Source: Salivita marina (GTDB lineage: Bacteria > Pseudomonadota > Gammaproteobacteria > Pseudomonadales > Azotimanducaceae). Taken from it: a DNA stretch of 64,000 nt. This document shows, one piece after another, positions 49,999 through 59,552 of this stretch. The position numbers were made by a program, and so were the translations under genes. Each line of letters begins with the position of its first letter. The first letter of the stretch is position 1. Location of the stretch: contig JAYQNS010000003.1 in assembly GCA_038144425.1 (NCBI GenBank), positions 124,001 through 188,000 on the forward strand. The letters are read 5' to 3'. The notes beneath the pieces are model-generated. The model was not told where the DNA came from and did not search any database. It worked only from the letters and a program-made list of their open reading frames with translations.

Positions 49999-51465
49999 GT
50001 GATCGACCAACCGCATCTAGGGTTTGGCACCCGCCTAGCCTACGGCTTCGGCGCCGTAGCCCAGGGGGCCAAATCCAACGGGTTTAATTACCTCTTACTA
50101 TTTTTCTATAGCCAGGTGGTGGGACTCCCGGCTGAGTGGGTGTCTTTTGCGATTCTCATTGCGCTGGTCTTCGACGCGGTTTCCGACCCCCTCATTGGCT
50201 ACTTCTCAGACAACTTTCGCTCCTCCTGGGGCCGGCGCCACCCCTTCATGTATGCGTCAGCCGTTCCCGTTTCCCTGGCCTACTATTTTCTCTGGGCACC
50301 CCCGGAGTGGTCTCAGGAAGCGCTGCTGGCCTACTTCCTGGTGCTCGCGATCTTTATCCGAACCACCATCACCCTCTATGACATTCCCTCCACAGCGCTG
50401 GTGGCGGAGCTGACCGACGATTACGTCGAACGCTCCCGCATTGTTGGCTATCGCTACTTTTTTGGCTGGTGGGGGGGGCTCACCATGGCCGTACTCGCCT
50501 ACCTGGTGTTTCTCCCGGAAGCTAAGGGCGGACTCCTCTACACCGAGGGCTGGCGCAACTACGGCCTGTCGGCATCGATCATTATGTTCATCTCAATCTT
50601 AGTCTCGAGCTTAGGCACGCACCGGCACATCCCCCAATTAAGGGCGCCAAGTGTTCAGCCCAGCGATGAGGGCTTCAGCCTTCGCCGAACGGCCCGAGAA
50701 CTTCGAGAGACGTTAGGAAACCCATCCTTCCTTGTGCTCTTCGCGGCGGCGCTCTTTTCCGCCGTCGCCGCCGGCGTCTCCACCACCCTTTCTATCTACT
50801 TCACCCGGCACATGTGGGGCTTCACCACGGAGCAGATCGGCTATCTGCAGTTTCCCTATTTCTTTTCGGCGATGGTGGCACTCTGGCTTGGGCCCAAGGT
50901 GACCCAGGCGCTGGGGAAGAGGCCTGCGGCCATCAGCATCACGGCCATCGCTGTGGCCCTGGCTCCGGCGCTATTCATCCTACGCATGCTTGACCTACTC
51001 CCGGACAACGGTACCTCAGCTCTCTTTTGGATCGTTCTTTCCCATGGCGCCATCGAGGTTGCTTTGATCATCACCTCGTCAATTTTAGTCGCCGCCATGA
51101 TTGCAGACGTCGTAGAGGACAGCGAAATACAAACCGGACGACGCTCCGAGGGAACCTTTTTCGCCGCTAATACCTTCGCGCAAAAGGCAGTCAACGGGCT
51201 GGGGGTCCTTGTTGCGGGCCAACTCCTAGCCTGGGTAGAGTTTCCCACGGGGGCCGCCCTGGGGACTGTCAGCCAAGAGACCATATTTGGCTTGGCGACC
51301 TATTACATTCCGGTGCAATGGGTCCTTTACGGGTTCGCAATTGTCCTGATGGGCCTTTATCGTATTTCCCGCGCCGGGCATGAAGCCAATATCGATAGGC
51401 TTCGGGCCCGCCGATCATCAGCCCCCGGGGATCAGCCCGGAGAGCACACAGGAGCTTCTACATGA
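49999..51465 (+). CDS. MFS transporter, GPH (glycoside-pentoside-hexuronide) family
   Basis: 488 residues with twelve predicted helices in two bundles. The opening RLAYGFGAVAQGAKSNGFNY and VFDAVSDPLIGYFSDNFRS (about residues 53-71), with SSWGRRHPFMYAS after it, are diagnostic of the GPH cation symporters (MelB-like). It probably imports a sugar or related compound with Na+ or H+. Translation starts at GTG 49999, with AGGGAGGGAG before it. A run of eight G at 50471-50478 is in frame (GWWGGLTM). The stop overlaps the next gene by 4 bases. The substrate is unknown. Confidence 0.88.
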   Translation: MIDQPHLGFGTRLAYGFGAVAQGAKSNGFNYLLLFFYSQVVGLPAEWVSFAILIALVFDAVSDPLIGYFSDNFRSSWGRRHPFMYASAVPVSLAYYFLWAPPEWSQEALLAYFLVLAIFIRTTITLYDIPSTALVAELTDDYVERSRIVGYRYFFGWWGGLTMAVLAYLVFLPEAKGGLLYTEGWRNYGLSASIIMFISILVSSLGTHRHIPQLRAPSVQPSDEGFSLRRTARELRETLGNPSFLVLFAAALFSAVAAGVSTTLSIYFTRHMWGFTTEQIGYLQFPYFFSAMVALWLGPKVTQALGKRPAAISITAIAVALAPALFILRMLDLLPDNGTSALFWIVLSHGAIEVALIITSSILVAAMIADVVEDSEIQTGRRSEGTFFAANTFAQKAVNGLGVLVAGQLLAWVEFPTGAALGTVSQETIFGLATYYIPVQWVLYGFAIVLMGLYRISRAGHEANIDRLRARRSSAPGDQPGEHTGAST

Positions 51466-52568
51466 GCACCCTCAGTCATGAAGAAATTTACAAAGACAGT
51501 GGCCGAGCAGCGGTGGAGCTCCCCCTCGGGGACGCCCTCGGCGCCCTCGGTGCTGGCGCCACCTTCCCTCTCATGGAAGATCCCCGACAAACCAACCGAG
51601 CTTTGCTCATTGGCATGTTCGTGCTGCGTCCCGCAGCCGAGGCCTGGGATGCGTCCCTCGGCGAGGCCGTTCCCGAAGCCCTTCGGGCAGGGCAACAGTG
51701 GTGCTTCAACGTCAAAGGCTTCGATGGGGGCTGGCTTATTGCCGCCGGTAATCCTCTGGACGCCTATCGCCTGTCCCTCCAGTACGGCCTGTCCGACGCA
51801 GTCATCGTCGGAAGTAATACGGTGGTGACGGAAGGGGTGGACCATGGGGAGGAGCAGGGCTACCTCTGGCAACCGTACGGCCCCGCGGCCTGGCCCCAGC
51901 TGGCGGCCCTTGACGCGGACATCGGCGACAAAATCGCTGCTCAGCGGGCGGCCTGGCAGGACATCGGGGTTCTGTCCTCCCGACGCTACCCGGCGCAGAT
52001 TGTGGTGACGCAAAGCGGAAAGCTTCGGGAGGGCGCCAAGGACATCTTCGAAGCGCGGATCTTCCACGCGACCCACCCCGATGGTACTCCCGTGGAGAGC
52101 TACATTCTGACCAGCGAAGCCGGCGCAGAGCGCCTTCGTGCCCGCGCCGCCAACCACGGTCTCGCTGATCGGATCGATGAGATTTTGATCGCGACCTCAC
52201 CCGAGGGCGATCCGGAAACCCTAGCGATCGATACCGTCCCCGCCATCCTTCGAACCCGGCTGGACATCCGTATTGCCAACCACGATGGGGGCCGCACGGT
52301 GCTGTCGGAGTTCAGCGCGGCTGGGGTACTGCCGCAGATGAACCTGACGCTCATGCGGGGGGCTCCGGTAAAGGCGATTTTGGGGGACAGCGATCGGGTG
52401 CCGGATAGCGAACGGGCGGACCTGCTTGAGAACTTCGAAGCTCGGCGCCAGCTCTTCTTCTCAGGGGATCACCGCCTTCCGGAAGGGCTCATTCCCATGA
52501 GCGTGCTTCACGATGGAGGGGATGGGGTTGTCGTTTCCTTTGACGCGCGGGGACAGCGGGGCCTCTAG
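51462..52568 (+). CDS. Unrecognised protein with weak RibD/DHFR-like reductase features
   Basis: 368 residues, no signal peptide and no membrane helix. Residues about 86-125 (GGWLIAAGNPLDAYRLSLQY, then SDAVIVGSNTVVTE) and about 280-300 (GGRTVLSEFSAAGVLPQMNL) resemble the two ends of the RibD C-terminal (dihydrofolate reductase-like) fold, where the patterns are DGKIA...ALLVGAGTVRAD and LVEGGPTLAGALL. The typical glycine motif of true RibD is altered. It may be an NAD(P)H-dependent reductase. It is coupled by a 4-base overlap to the GPH transporter, so both may act on the same compound. Function is open. Confidence 0.7.
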   Translation: MSTLSHEEIYKDSGRAAVELPLGDALGALGAGATFPLMEDPRQTNRALLIGMFVLRPAAEAWDASLGEAVPEALRAGQQWCFNVKGFDGGWLIAAGNPLDAYRLSLQYGLSDAVIVGSNTVVTEGVDHGEEQGYLWQPYGPAAWPQLAALDADIGDKIAAQRAAWQDIGVLSSRRYPAQIVVTQSGKLREGAKDIFEARIFHATHPDGTPVESYILTSEAGAERLRARAANHGLADRIDEILIATSPEGDPETLAIDTVPAILRTRLDIRIANHDGGRTVLSEFSAAGVLPQMNLTLMRGAPVKAILGDSDRVPDSERADLLENFEARRQLFFSGDHRLPEGLIPMSVLHDGGDGVVVSFDARGQRGL

Positions 52569-52583
52569 GGCCCCGCCGCTGGC

Positions 52584-53657
52584 CTACCAGCCCTGGAGTT
52601 CGGCGAGCTCCGCTCGAACCTGCTGCGGATTACCAAAGGCTTGGCGATTAAAGCCGATGCGCTTGAACCAGTAGTGCAGCCCCACTAAGTCCGTAAAGCC
52701 CATACCGCCGTGGACCTCCGTGGCGGTTTTTGCCACGAACTGCCCGACGTCCCCGAGAAGCGCCTTGGCGTGGCCAGCGGTGGTGAGGGCTTCCTCCCGG
52801 ATATGGTCCTGACAATGGGCGGCGTACCAAACCAGGGCCGTGCAAGGTTCTAGCTCCGCGGCCATCTCGGCGCACATGTGCTTCACAGCCTGAAAGCTGG
52901 CAATGGGCCGGTTGAACTGCTCCCGCTCCCCGGCGTAGACCACGGCCTTTTCGAGCATGGCTCGGCCCGCCCCCAGGCTATCAGCAGCGAGAATGACCCA
53001 GGCCACGGCCCGCAGCTCTGCGAGGACCGAAGGGTCCTGGCTCAGAAGCGTAGCCGCGCAGTCCCGTAGCCGGAGGCGGCAGCACCGACGACTGCGATCT
53101 ACCGTTTCAAAGGGCTCCCGGGCGCAGCCCGAGGCGCTGGTCTCCACCCACCATAGGGCGCCATCATCGCTCGCGACCAGATAAGCCTCGGCGGAATCAT
53201 CTAGGGCGAGGGTCACGGTCCCGCTTAGGGTACCGTCCTTCGCGGTGATGCTGTCTCGGCTACGCTGCCCCCCTGCCTGGGGGAAGGCGACACCAACGCG
53301 AAGGGCGCCCTCCACAACGGCGCCTAACCGGTCCTGCCAGGCGGGCTGGTCGCTTAAGCTTGCGACAGCGAGGGCCCGGGGAAACAGCACCGCGGTACCA
53401 AGAAAGGGCGCGGGGGTGACATGATGGCCTAGGGCCTCCGCAATCACCGCAGCGTCGAGCACCCCTAACCCGAGGCCCCCAGCCGACTCCGGCACCAGCA
53501 ACCCCCCGAGGCCAAGCTCGCAAAGCGTCCTCCATAGGGCGTGATCCTCGCCCCCATCGGCGTAGGCGCGGACCGCATCCAGCGGCACCTCGTCCGCGAG
53601 GAGCCGCCGCACCGTCGCATCGAGGAGCGTTTGATCTTCCGAAAGTCCGAATCGCAT
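52584..53657 (-). CDS. Acyl-CoA dehydrogenase family protein, short partner subunit
   Basis: 357 residues, shorter than the 380-400 usual for the family. The start MRFGLSEDQTLLDATVRRLL and GGLGLGVLDAAVIAEALG are N-terminal helical domain; the C-terminal domain has GEREQFNRPIASFQAVKHMC (about 242-261) and TEVHGGMGFTDLVGLHYWFK near 315-334. The middle beta-domain is diverged and the FAD-side motif seen in its neighbour (WCQGYSEPGAGSD) is missing. This matches one half of the alpha2beta2 acyl-CoA dehydrogenases known from steroid and related degradation (FadE pairs). It lies 9 bases after the other dehydrogenase gene. Confidence 0.88.
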   Translation of the reverse strand: MRFGLSEDQTLLDATVRRLLADEVPLDAVRAYADGGEDHALWRTLCELGLGGLLVPESAGGLGLGVLDAAVIAEALGHHVTPAPFLGTAVLFPRALAVASLSDQPAWQDRLGAVVEGALRVGVAFPQAGGQRSRDSITAKDGTLSGTVTLALDDSAEAYLVASDDGALWWVETSASGCAREPFETVDRSRRCCRLRLRDCAATLLSQDPSVLAELRAVAWVILAADSLGAGRAMLEKAVVYAGEREQFNRPIASFQAVKHMCAEMAAELEPCTALVWYAAHCQDHIREEALTTAGHAKALLGDVGQFVAKTATEVHGGMGFTDLVGLHYWFKRIGFNRQAFGNPQQVRAELAELQGW

Positions 53658-53666
53658 AACGCCCCC

Positions 53667-54851
53667 TTATTTCGCAAGCTTAGGCTCGCGGGGCATGCCA
53701 AGGCCCCGCTCGCTGATGATGTTTTTCTGAATTTGCGAAGTTCCCCCCCCGATGATCAGGCCGAGGAAATACATGTAGCTCGTTTGCCAGCTTCCCCCGT
53801 CCTGCTTATCCGGGTTGTCGCCGTAGGCGAGGCCAAGCTCCCCGAGCACATCAATGGCAAAGCCTTCCAACTCGTGGCGAAGCTCCGTCCCCTGAAGCTT
53901 CGTGATGAGGTTAGCTAGGGGCGCTCGCTCGTCGTTGACCTTATTGGACAAAAGGCGCATGTCGTGAAGACGCATAGCCAGCACCCGGCTCTGGAGCGAA
54001 GCCAGCCGATCCCGGAAGAGGGGGTTATCAATCAGCCGGTGCCCGTGCACCGTTTCCCGGCGCATCAGCTCCAAAAGGGTGTTAAAGCGGGTCATGGTGG
54101 CGTTGGGATCGCCCAGGGAGCCGCGCTCATGGCCGAGGATGGTGTTCGCTACCTTCCAGCCTTCCCCGCGCTGGCCCACAATCTGCCCCGTGGGCACGCG
54201 CACATCGGTGAAGAAGACTTCGTTGAAGTTCGCCACCCCCGTCATATCGACGAGGGGCCGCACCTCAATGCCTGGCGTAGTCATAGGAAAGAGGAGGAAG
54301 GAAATGCCCTGGTGCTTCGGCGCCTCGGGCTCCGTACGCACGAGACAGAAGATCCAATCCGCAAGGTGGGCCGTGGAGGTCCAGATTTTCTGGCCATTCA
54401 CCACGAAATCGTCGCCGTCCACCACGGCGCTGGTGCGGAGGGCCGCCAGATCGCTCCCGGCGCCGGGCTCCGAGTACCCCTGGCACCAGAGCATTTCGCC
54501 CCGAATGGTCGGCGGAATATAGGTGGTCTTCTGCGCTTCCGTGCCCACCTCGAGAAGGGTGGGCACGAGCATGGAGATACCCTGGCCCCCAAGCCCGGGG
54601 CTCACCCGAGCTGCGGCGAATTCTTCGGCAATGATCCGGCTTTCTAATATGTCGGGCGCAGCGCCGTAGCCGCCGTAGGCCTTAGGGATGGTGCGGGCGG
54701 CATAGCCGTGCTCAATGAGAAGGCGCTGCCAAGCCAACACCTTCTCCGAACGCAGGCCTTCCCCCCGCGGCGCGTCCTTGCCATGACGAGCCAAGAAGCT
54801 CTGTACTTCCTCACGAAACGCCTCGTAGTGAGGCCCGTAGGACAGATCCAT
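53667..54851 (-). CDS. Acyl-CoA dehydrogenase family protein, FAD-motif subunit
   Basis: 394 residues with the full family pattern: WCQGYSEPGAGSDLAALRTS at about residues 121-140 (FAD and substrate region), NGQKIWTSTAHLADWIFCLV near 151-170, and C-terminal IIGGGTSQIQKNIISERGLG near 367-386. In the last motif Gly stands where many family members have the catalytic Glu, as in several long-chain and steroid-type enzymes whose base lies elsewhere. It is the first gene of a two-gene unit, probably a heteromeric acyl-CoA dehydrogenase. A run of eight C at 53743-53750 is in frame. The acyl substrate cannot be predicted. Confidence 0.92.
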   Translation of the reverse strand: MDLSYGPHYEAFREEVQSFLARHGKDAPRGEGLRSEKVLAWQRLLIEHGYAARTIPKAYGGYGAAPDILESRIIAEEFAAARVSPGLGGQGISMLVPTLLEVGTEAQKTTYIPPTIRGEMLWCQGYSEPGAGSDLAALRTSAVVDGDDFVVNGQKIWTSTAHLADWIFCLVRTEPEAPKHQGISFLLFPMTTPGIEVRPLVDMTGVANFNEVFFTDVRVPTGQIVGQRGEGWKVANTILGHERGSLGDPNATMTRFNTLLELMRRETVHGHRLIDNPLFRDRLASLQSRVLAMRLHDMRLLSNKVNDERAPLANLITKLQGTELRHELEGFAIDVLGELGLAYGDNPDKQDGGSWQTSYMYFLGLIIGGGTSQIQKNIISERGLGMPREPKLAK

Positions 54852-54926
54852 GCCACTCCCCCAAGTCGGTGATCGTCCCCTTGAGCTTACCGAAGCGCCC
54901 CGGTGGTGACCACGGGCCAGGTTTCG

Positions 54927-56129
54927 CTAGGGAATCATGGCCTGGCTTTTCTCTAGGGCCTGACCCAAATCCGCCGTAAGGTCCTCGGGGCTCTCGAGCC
55001 CCACGGCCGCGCGCATAAGCCCCGGTGCGAGGCCCATGGCTCGAAGCCGTTCCGGCGGCTGCTCCTTCACGGCGCTAATGACCGGCGAATAGATCAGGCT
55101 TTCGTGGCCGCCCCAGGAAACGCCCCGGCCAAAAAGCTTAAGGCTGTCGAAGAAAGTTTTGATAGCGGGCAGGTGGTCGGTCTTAAGGGTAAAGCTAAAA
55201 AGGCTCGAAAAGCCTGAGAGCTGGCGCGCAGCAAGGGCGTGATCGGGATGGCTGGGAAGCCCCGGGTGCCGCACCTCGGCAATGGCCGGGTGAGCCTCGA
55301 GAAAGCGCCCCACCGCGAGGCCGTTGGCCTGGTGAAGCGCCATGCGGGCGGGGAGGGTGCGGAGGCTCCGGAGGAGTAGCCAAGCCTCAAAGGGGGCCAT
55401 TTTACCCCCGAGGAGCTCCGCCTCCCGGGTGGCAAGGGCATCCACGAGCTCCGCCTTGCCCAGCACTACGCCGGCGACAAGATCGCTATGTCCCGACAGG
55501 TACTTGGAAACGCTATGAAGCTCTAGGTCTACGCCTAGCCCAAGGGGCTTCTGGAACAACGGGGTGGCCCAGGTGTTGTCGATGAGCACGCGGACGCCGC
55601 GGGGCTTCACTAGGGCGCACAGCGCCTCGATGTCCTGCACCCCGAAGCGAGCGGAATTGGGGCTTTCAAGGTAAAGCACGCGGGTTTCAGGGCGGAGCGC
55701 CGCTTCCACCTCCGTAAGATCTCCGCCATCCACGAAGGTGGTCTGAATCCCCATCTTCTCTGGCAGGTAGGTGCCCATGAGATTGGCGGCAGGGCCATAC
55801 ACGTTGTTCAGGGTAATCAGATGATCCCCGGGGCGCAGGCAGTGCAGCAGGGCGGCGCTAATAGCGCCCATGCCGCTGGGGAAGAGGCGCGCCTTTTCCG
55901 TTCCCGCCAGCGCTGCGAGGTGGCGCTCTGCGGCCTGCACCGTGGGGTTCAGAATCCGGGAATAGGTCGGCGTACCCGTGCGGTCCTCGAAAGCGGCGTC
56001 GAGGGCGTCCCAGCTATCAAAGGTAAAGGTGCTGTTTTGGTAGAGCGGGGGAATGACAGCCCCATAGCGTTCCTCTCGAAAGGGTCCGTCCTGAATGAGC
56101 TGGGTTTCCGGTTTCAGGCCATCATTCAC
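54927..56129 (-). CDS. metC: Cystathionine beta-lyase / Cys-Met metabolism PLP enzyme
   Basis: 400 residues of the Cys/Met metabolism PLP family. PLP-binding features: YSRILNPTVQAAERHLAAL with Tyr-Ser-Arg at about 55-57, FPSGMGAISAALLH near 83-96 and the Schiff-base lysine in HSVSKYLSGHSD at about residue 209. The pattern LIDNTWATPLFQKPLGLGVDLE with W after N-T, and NSARFGVQDIE near 155, favours MetC-type lyase, which makes homocysteine, over MetB or MetZ. Symbol given by resemblance. It overlaps the end of the frameshifted NhaC-like gene by 4 bases (same strand), so the two may be co-transcribed. Confidence 0.85.
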   Translation of the reverse strand: MNDGLKPETQLIQDGPFREERYGAVIPPLYQNSTFTFDSWDALDAAFEDRTGTPTYSRILNPTVQAAERHLAALAGTEKARLFPSGMGAISAALLHCLRPGDHLITLNNVYGPAANLMGTYLPEKMGIQTTFVDGGDLTEVEAALRPETRVLYLESPNSARFGVQDIEALCALVKPRGVRVLIDNTWATPLFQKPLGLGVDLELHSVSKYLSGHSDLVAGVVLGKAELVDALATREAELLGGKMAPFEAWLLLRSLRTLPARMALHQANGLAVGRFLEAHPAIAEVRHPGLPSHPDHALAARQLSGFSSLFSFTLKTDHLPAIKTFFDSLKLFGRGVSWGGHESLIYSPVISAVKEQPPERLRAMGLAPGLMRAAVGLESPEDLTADLGQALEKSQAMIP

Positions 56130-57579
56130 GAAGAGGCTTCCTTAGACGGGGCCGGGCTGCGAAGTAATCCCTGACCAAACAGGGCAAAGAGGATCGCAAA
56201 GGCAAAGTTAAACAGGGAGAGAAGTTGCCACGGGGCGTAGGCGGCAACGGGTACCCCAAGCGTCGCCACCATAAACAGGGCTGTGGCGTGCCAGGGCACG
56301 AGGCTCTCGAGCATGGTGCCGGTGTCCTCAATGGAGCGGGACAGAAGGGGGCGGGGCACGCCAGCACCATCGAAGCGGCGGGAAAAGGCGTCGCCAACAA
56401 TAAAGGACGTCGCGCTCTGATTCGACGTCATGGCGTTGGTGACGGCCGTGGCCCCCAGGGCGGAAAGCACCAGGGCTGACGGCTTCCTAGCAAAGGCAAA
56501 GGCCCAGTTCACAAGCCGAGGCATGGTTTCGAGGAGATCAATGGCGCCGACAAACAGGAACACCAGCATGGCGACGAAGATGGCTTCGCTCATGGAGTAG
56601 AGCCCGCCCCGTTCCAAGAGCACCGCAACGCCCTCAGGAAGCGGGCCAGAAACCTCGCTAAAGGTCAGGCGGTAACCGTTTTTAAGCGCCGCGGTGATCT
56701 GGGCGGCGTCGAAGGGCTGAAGTAGGAGGGCCAGCCCCGTGGCCACCACTATGGATAGCAAAAGCAGGGGCAGGGTTGGCGCCCCGCGCCAGGCACCGGC
56801 GAGCACAATCAGCGGCGGCAGCAATAGGGCCAGGTGGAAGTTGAAGAGGCCGCCCAGGGCGGCCGCAAAGGCCTCCGGCGCCGCAAGATCGGTCGCCGGC
56901 GCCGGGGGTGCCAAAAGGCCCAGAGCGGTGTAAACGGCGAGGGCAAGCGCCGCGGCGGGGAGCGTAGTCCAAAGCATGGCCCGGATATGGCTGAAAAGGG
57001 GTACCTCCGTGGCGATGGCCGCGATGTTCGTTGTGTCCGATAGGGGGGAGAGCTTGTCGCCAAAGTAGGCCCCACCAATGATGGCGCCAGCGAGCACGGC
57101 GGGATCGGCGCCCACGGAAATCCCAATGCCCATGAGCACCACCCCGATGGTCCCCGCGGACCCCAGGAAGTCCCCGTCAGCAGGGAGAACAGCACGGGAA
57201 TGAGAAAGGCCAGGGGATAAATCCAGCCCGGGCTCACGAGGGTGACGCCCCACGCCACCAGCATGGGTATCGTTCCCGCAATGATCCAGGCACCCACCAA
57301 AAGCCCAATGGCAAAGAGGATAAAGATCGCCGGCAGGGCCCGCCCAAGGCGATGGATGATGGCGCCTTGAATGTCGTTCCAGGAGAAGCCCAGCCAGAAC
57401 AGCTCAGCCATGGCGAAGGCCGCAGAAAATACGAAGATCGTCTCGAGGGCTAGCGGCGCCTGAGCGAGGGCAAGGGGGCGCAGCACGAGCCCGTAAAGCA
57501 GAAGGGTCAGCAGCACCCAGGCCGGGGCTGTGGCCTGAAGAAAGCTAGGGGCAGGAGGTGCGGGACTCGGCGTTGTCAT
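56126..57579 (-). CDS. NhaC-family antiporter, frameshifted in this sequence
   Basis: Two frames together make about 484 residues of an NhaC-like antiporter with 11-12 helices. The first (57579 to about 57165) reads through WLGFSWNDIQGAIIHRLGRA to LFSLLTGTSW; the second, to 56126, continues with GTIGVVLMGIGISVGADPA, YFGDKLSPLSDTTNIAAIA and FRLVKA-like family sequence to the end SPAPSKEASS. The break is at the run of four C at 57161-57164 (GGGG on the coding strand): one further G restores TGTSWGSAGTIGVV, the usual NhaC motif. Sequence error or a real recent mutation are both possible. It lies upstream of the metC-like gene. Confidence 0.88.
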
Positions 57580-57632
57580 GGAGCAAAGTTAGCACAGGGC
57601 GCTACACTGCGGGCTCGGCTAGGAGCGCACCT

Positions 57633-59471
57633 GTGGCGAACGCCTTCGACTATCAATCCTTTCTGAAAACCCTGACCCGTCGGCCGGGGGTCTATCGCAT
57701 GCTCGATGCGGAAGGGGCCGTGCTCTATGTGGGCAAGGCCCGGGATCTCAAGGCTCGAGTATCCAGCTACTTCCGAGGTCAGGGGCTAACCAGTAAAACC
57801 CTGGCCATGGTGCAGCGCATCGCTCGAGTGGAAACGACGGTCACGGGCAGCGAGATTGAGGCCCTACTACTCGAGCAGAGTCTCATTAAAGCGGAGCGCC
57901 CGCCCTTCAACATCCTTCTCCGAGACGATAAGTCCTACCCGATGATCGCCCTCACGGAACACAAGGACTTTCCTCGCCTACGCGTTTTTCGAGGCCGCCG
58001 GGAGGGAAAGGGGAAAACGCTGTTCGGGCCCTTTCCCTCCGCCGGCGCCGTGCGAGAAACGCTCACCGTGCTTCAGAAGCTCTTCCGACTCCGCAGCTGC
58101 ACGGACAGCAACTTCGCTAACCGGAGCCGGCCCTGCCTTCAGTTTCAAATAGGGCGCTGTAGCGGTCCCTGCGTGGGGCTCATCGATGAGGCGAGCTACC
58201 GGGCGGACCTGCGTCACGCGCTCCTCTTTCTCGAGGGCCGCTCCGATGCGGTCACCGCGGAGCTTGAGGTCGCCATGGCATCTGCTGCTGAGGCCCTGGC
58301 CTTCGAGGAAGCGGCGCGCCTTCGGGACCAAATCAGCAAGCTTCGGCGCATTCAGCAGCAACAGCATGTGGTCACCGAGGGGGGGGATGTGGACGTTTTC
58401 TCACTCCTGGAAGAGGGAGGAATGACCTGCATCATTCGCCTCGGGGTACGCCGAGGCCAGGTGCTAGCCACGGAGCATTGGTGGCCCGAGAACGCCCTGG
58501 GCCTGGCGCCGGAGGCTCTCCTGGGGGAGTTCCTGGCCCAGTTCTATTTTGGCGAGGAAGGGTCGGGAAGTGGAGATCGGCCTCGGGAGGTGCTGACCTC
58601 CCACGCCCTCCCGGACGCGACCATACTCGGCGAGGCCCTGTCGCAAGCTTTCGGCTACCGGGTACGCCTCTCCCATCAGGTTCGGGGCCAGCGGGCAAGC
58701 TGGCTGCGCCTCGCGGAGGTAAACGGCCAGGCCCAGCTGACCCAGCGCCTCGAGGCCCGGGGCCACGGAGCGGATCGCCTTGCAGCGCTAACGAAGGCCC
58801 TCGGGCGGAACTCGACACCGGCGCGCATGGAGTGCTTTGACATCTCCCACACGGGCGGGGAGGGGACCGTTGCCTCCTGCGTGGTGTTTGAGGGAGGTCA
58901 GCCCAAAAAGAGCGACTATCGGCGCTTTAACATCGAGGGCATCACTCCCGGGGACGACTACGCCGCCATGCACCAAGCGCTGGAGCGTCGCTATGCGCGG
59001 GTGAAGCGAGGGGAGGCCCCCATGCCCGATCTTTTAATCATCGACGGTGGCCCGGGGCAGCTGACCCAGGCCCGCGCGGTGCTCGAGGCTCTAGAGCTCA
59101 ACCGCATTCACCTGCTGGGAATCGCTAAGGGGGTTACCCGCAAGGCTGGACTCGAGCAGGTCATTGATGGCGCCACGGGGCGTGTTCTAGCGCTGGCTCC
59201 CTCCGATCGAGCCCTTCACCTCCTGCAGCATATCCGGGACGAGGCGCACCGCTTTGCCATCACGGGGCATCGGCAACGCCGAGGAAAGCAACGGACCCAA
59301 TCCTCCCTGGAAGGCATTGAGGGTATCGGGCCGAAGCGACGCCGGGCGCTCCTGGCTCACTTCGGCGGTTTAAAGGGCGTGCGAAACGCCAGCGTTGACG
59401 ATCTCCGTCGCGTACCAGGCATCAACGCCGCCTTAGCCCAGAGCCTCTATCATGCGCTGCACGGGGCCTAA
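57633..59471 (+). CDS. uvrC: Excinuclease ABC subunit C
   Basis: 612 residues (E. coli 610). It makes the 3' and 5' cuts in nucleotide excision repair. The GIY-YIG nuclease has RRPGVYRMLDAEGAVLYVGK at about residues 16-35; the UvrB-binding UVR helix pair is near 200-235 (LAFEEAARLRDQISKLRRIQ); the RNase H-like half has LLIIDGGPGQLTQAR around 470; and two helix-hairpin-helix motifs close the protein (IEGIGPKRRRALLAHFGG, VPGINAALAQSLYHAL). GTG at 57633 is preferred with AGGAG 7 bases upstream. pgsA and tRNA-Cys follow in the conserved order. Confidence 0.97.
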   Translation: MANAFDYQSFLKTLTRRPGVYRMLDAEGAVLYVGKARDLKARVSSYFRGQGLTSKTLAMVQRIARVETTVTGSEIEALLLEQSLIKAERPPFNILLRDDKSYPMIALTEHKDFPRLRVFRGRREGKGKTLFGPFPSAGAVRETLTVLQKLFRLRSCTDSNFANRSRPCLQFQIGRCSGPCVGLIDEASYRADLRHALLFLEGRSDAVTAELEVAMASAAEALAFEEAARLRDQISKLRRIQQQQHVVTEGGDVDVFSLLEEGGMTCIIRLGVRRGQVLATEHWWPENALGLAPEALLGEFLAQFYFGEEGSGSGDRPREVLTSHALPDATILGEALSQAFGYRVRLSHQVRGQRASWLRLAEVNGQAQLTQRLEARGHGADRLAALTKALGRNSTPARMECFDISHTGGEGTVASCVVFEGGQPKKSDYRRFNIEGITPGDDYAAMHQALERRYARVKRGEAPMPDLLIIDGGPGQLTQARAVLEALELNRIHLLGIAKGVTRKAGLEQVIDGATGRVLALAPSDRALHLLQHIRDEAHRFAITGHRQRRGKQRTQSSLEGIEGIGPKRRRALLAHFGGLKGVRNASVDDLRRVPGINAALAQSLYHALHGA

Positions 59472-59552
59472 GCCCACATCCCAGCGCTGGGGCTGCCCCT
59501 GGGGGAGTGGGGGAGTACACTGACCTCATCGCAACACCGCAAGAGAACCGTC

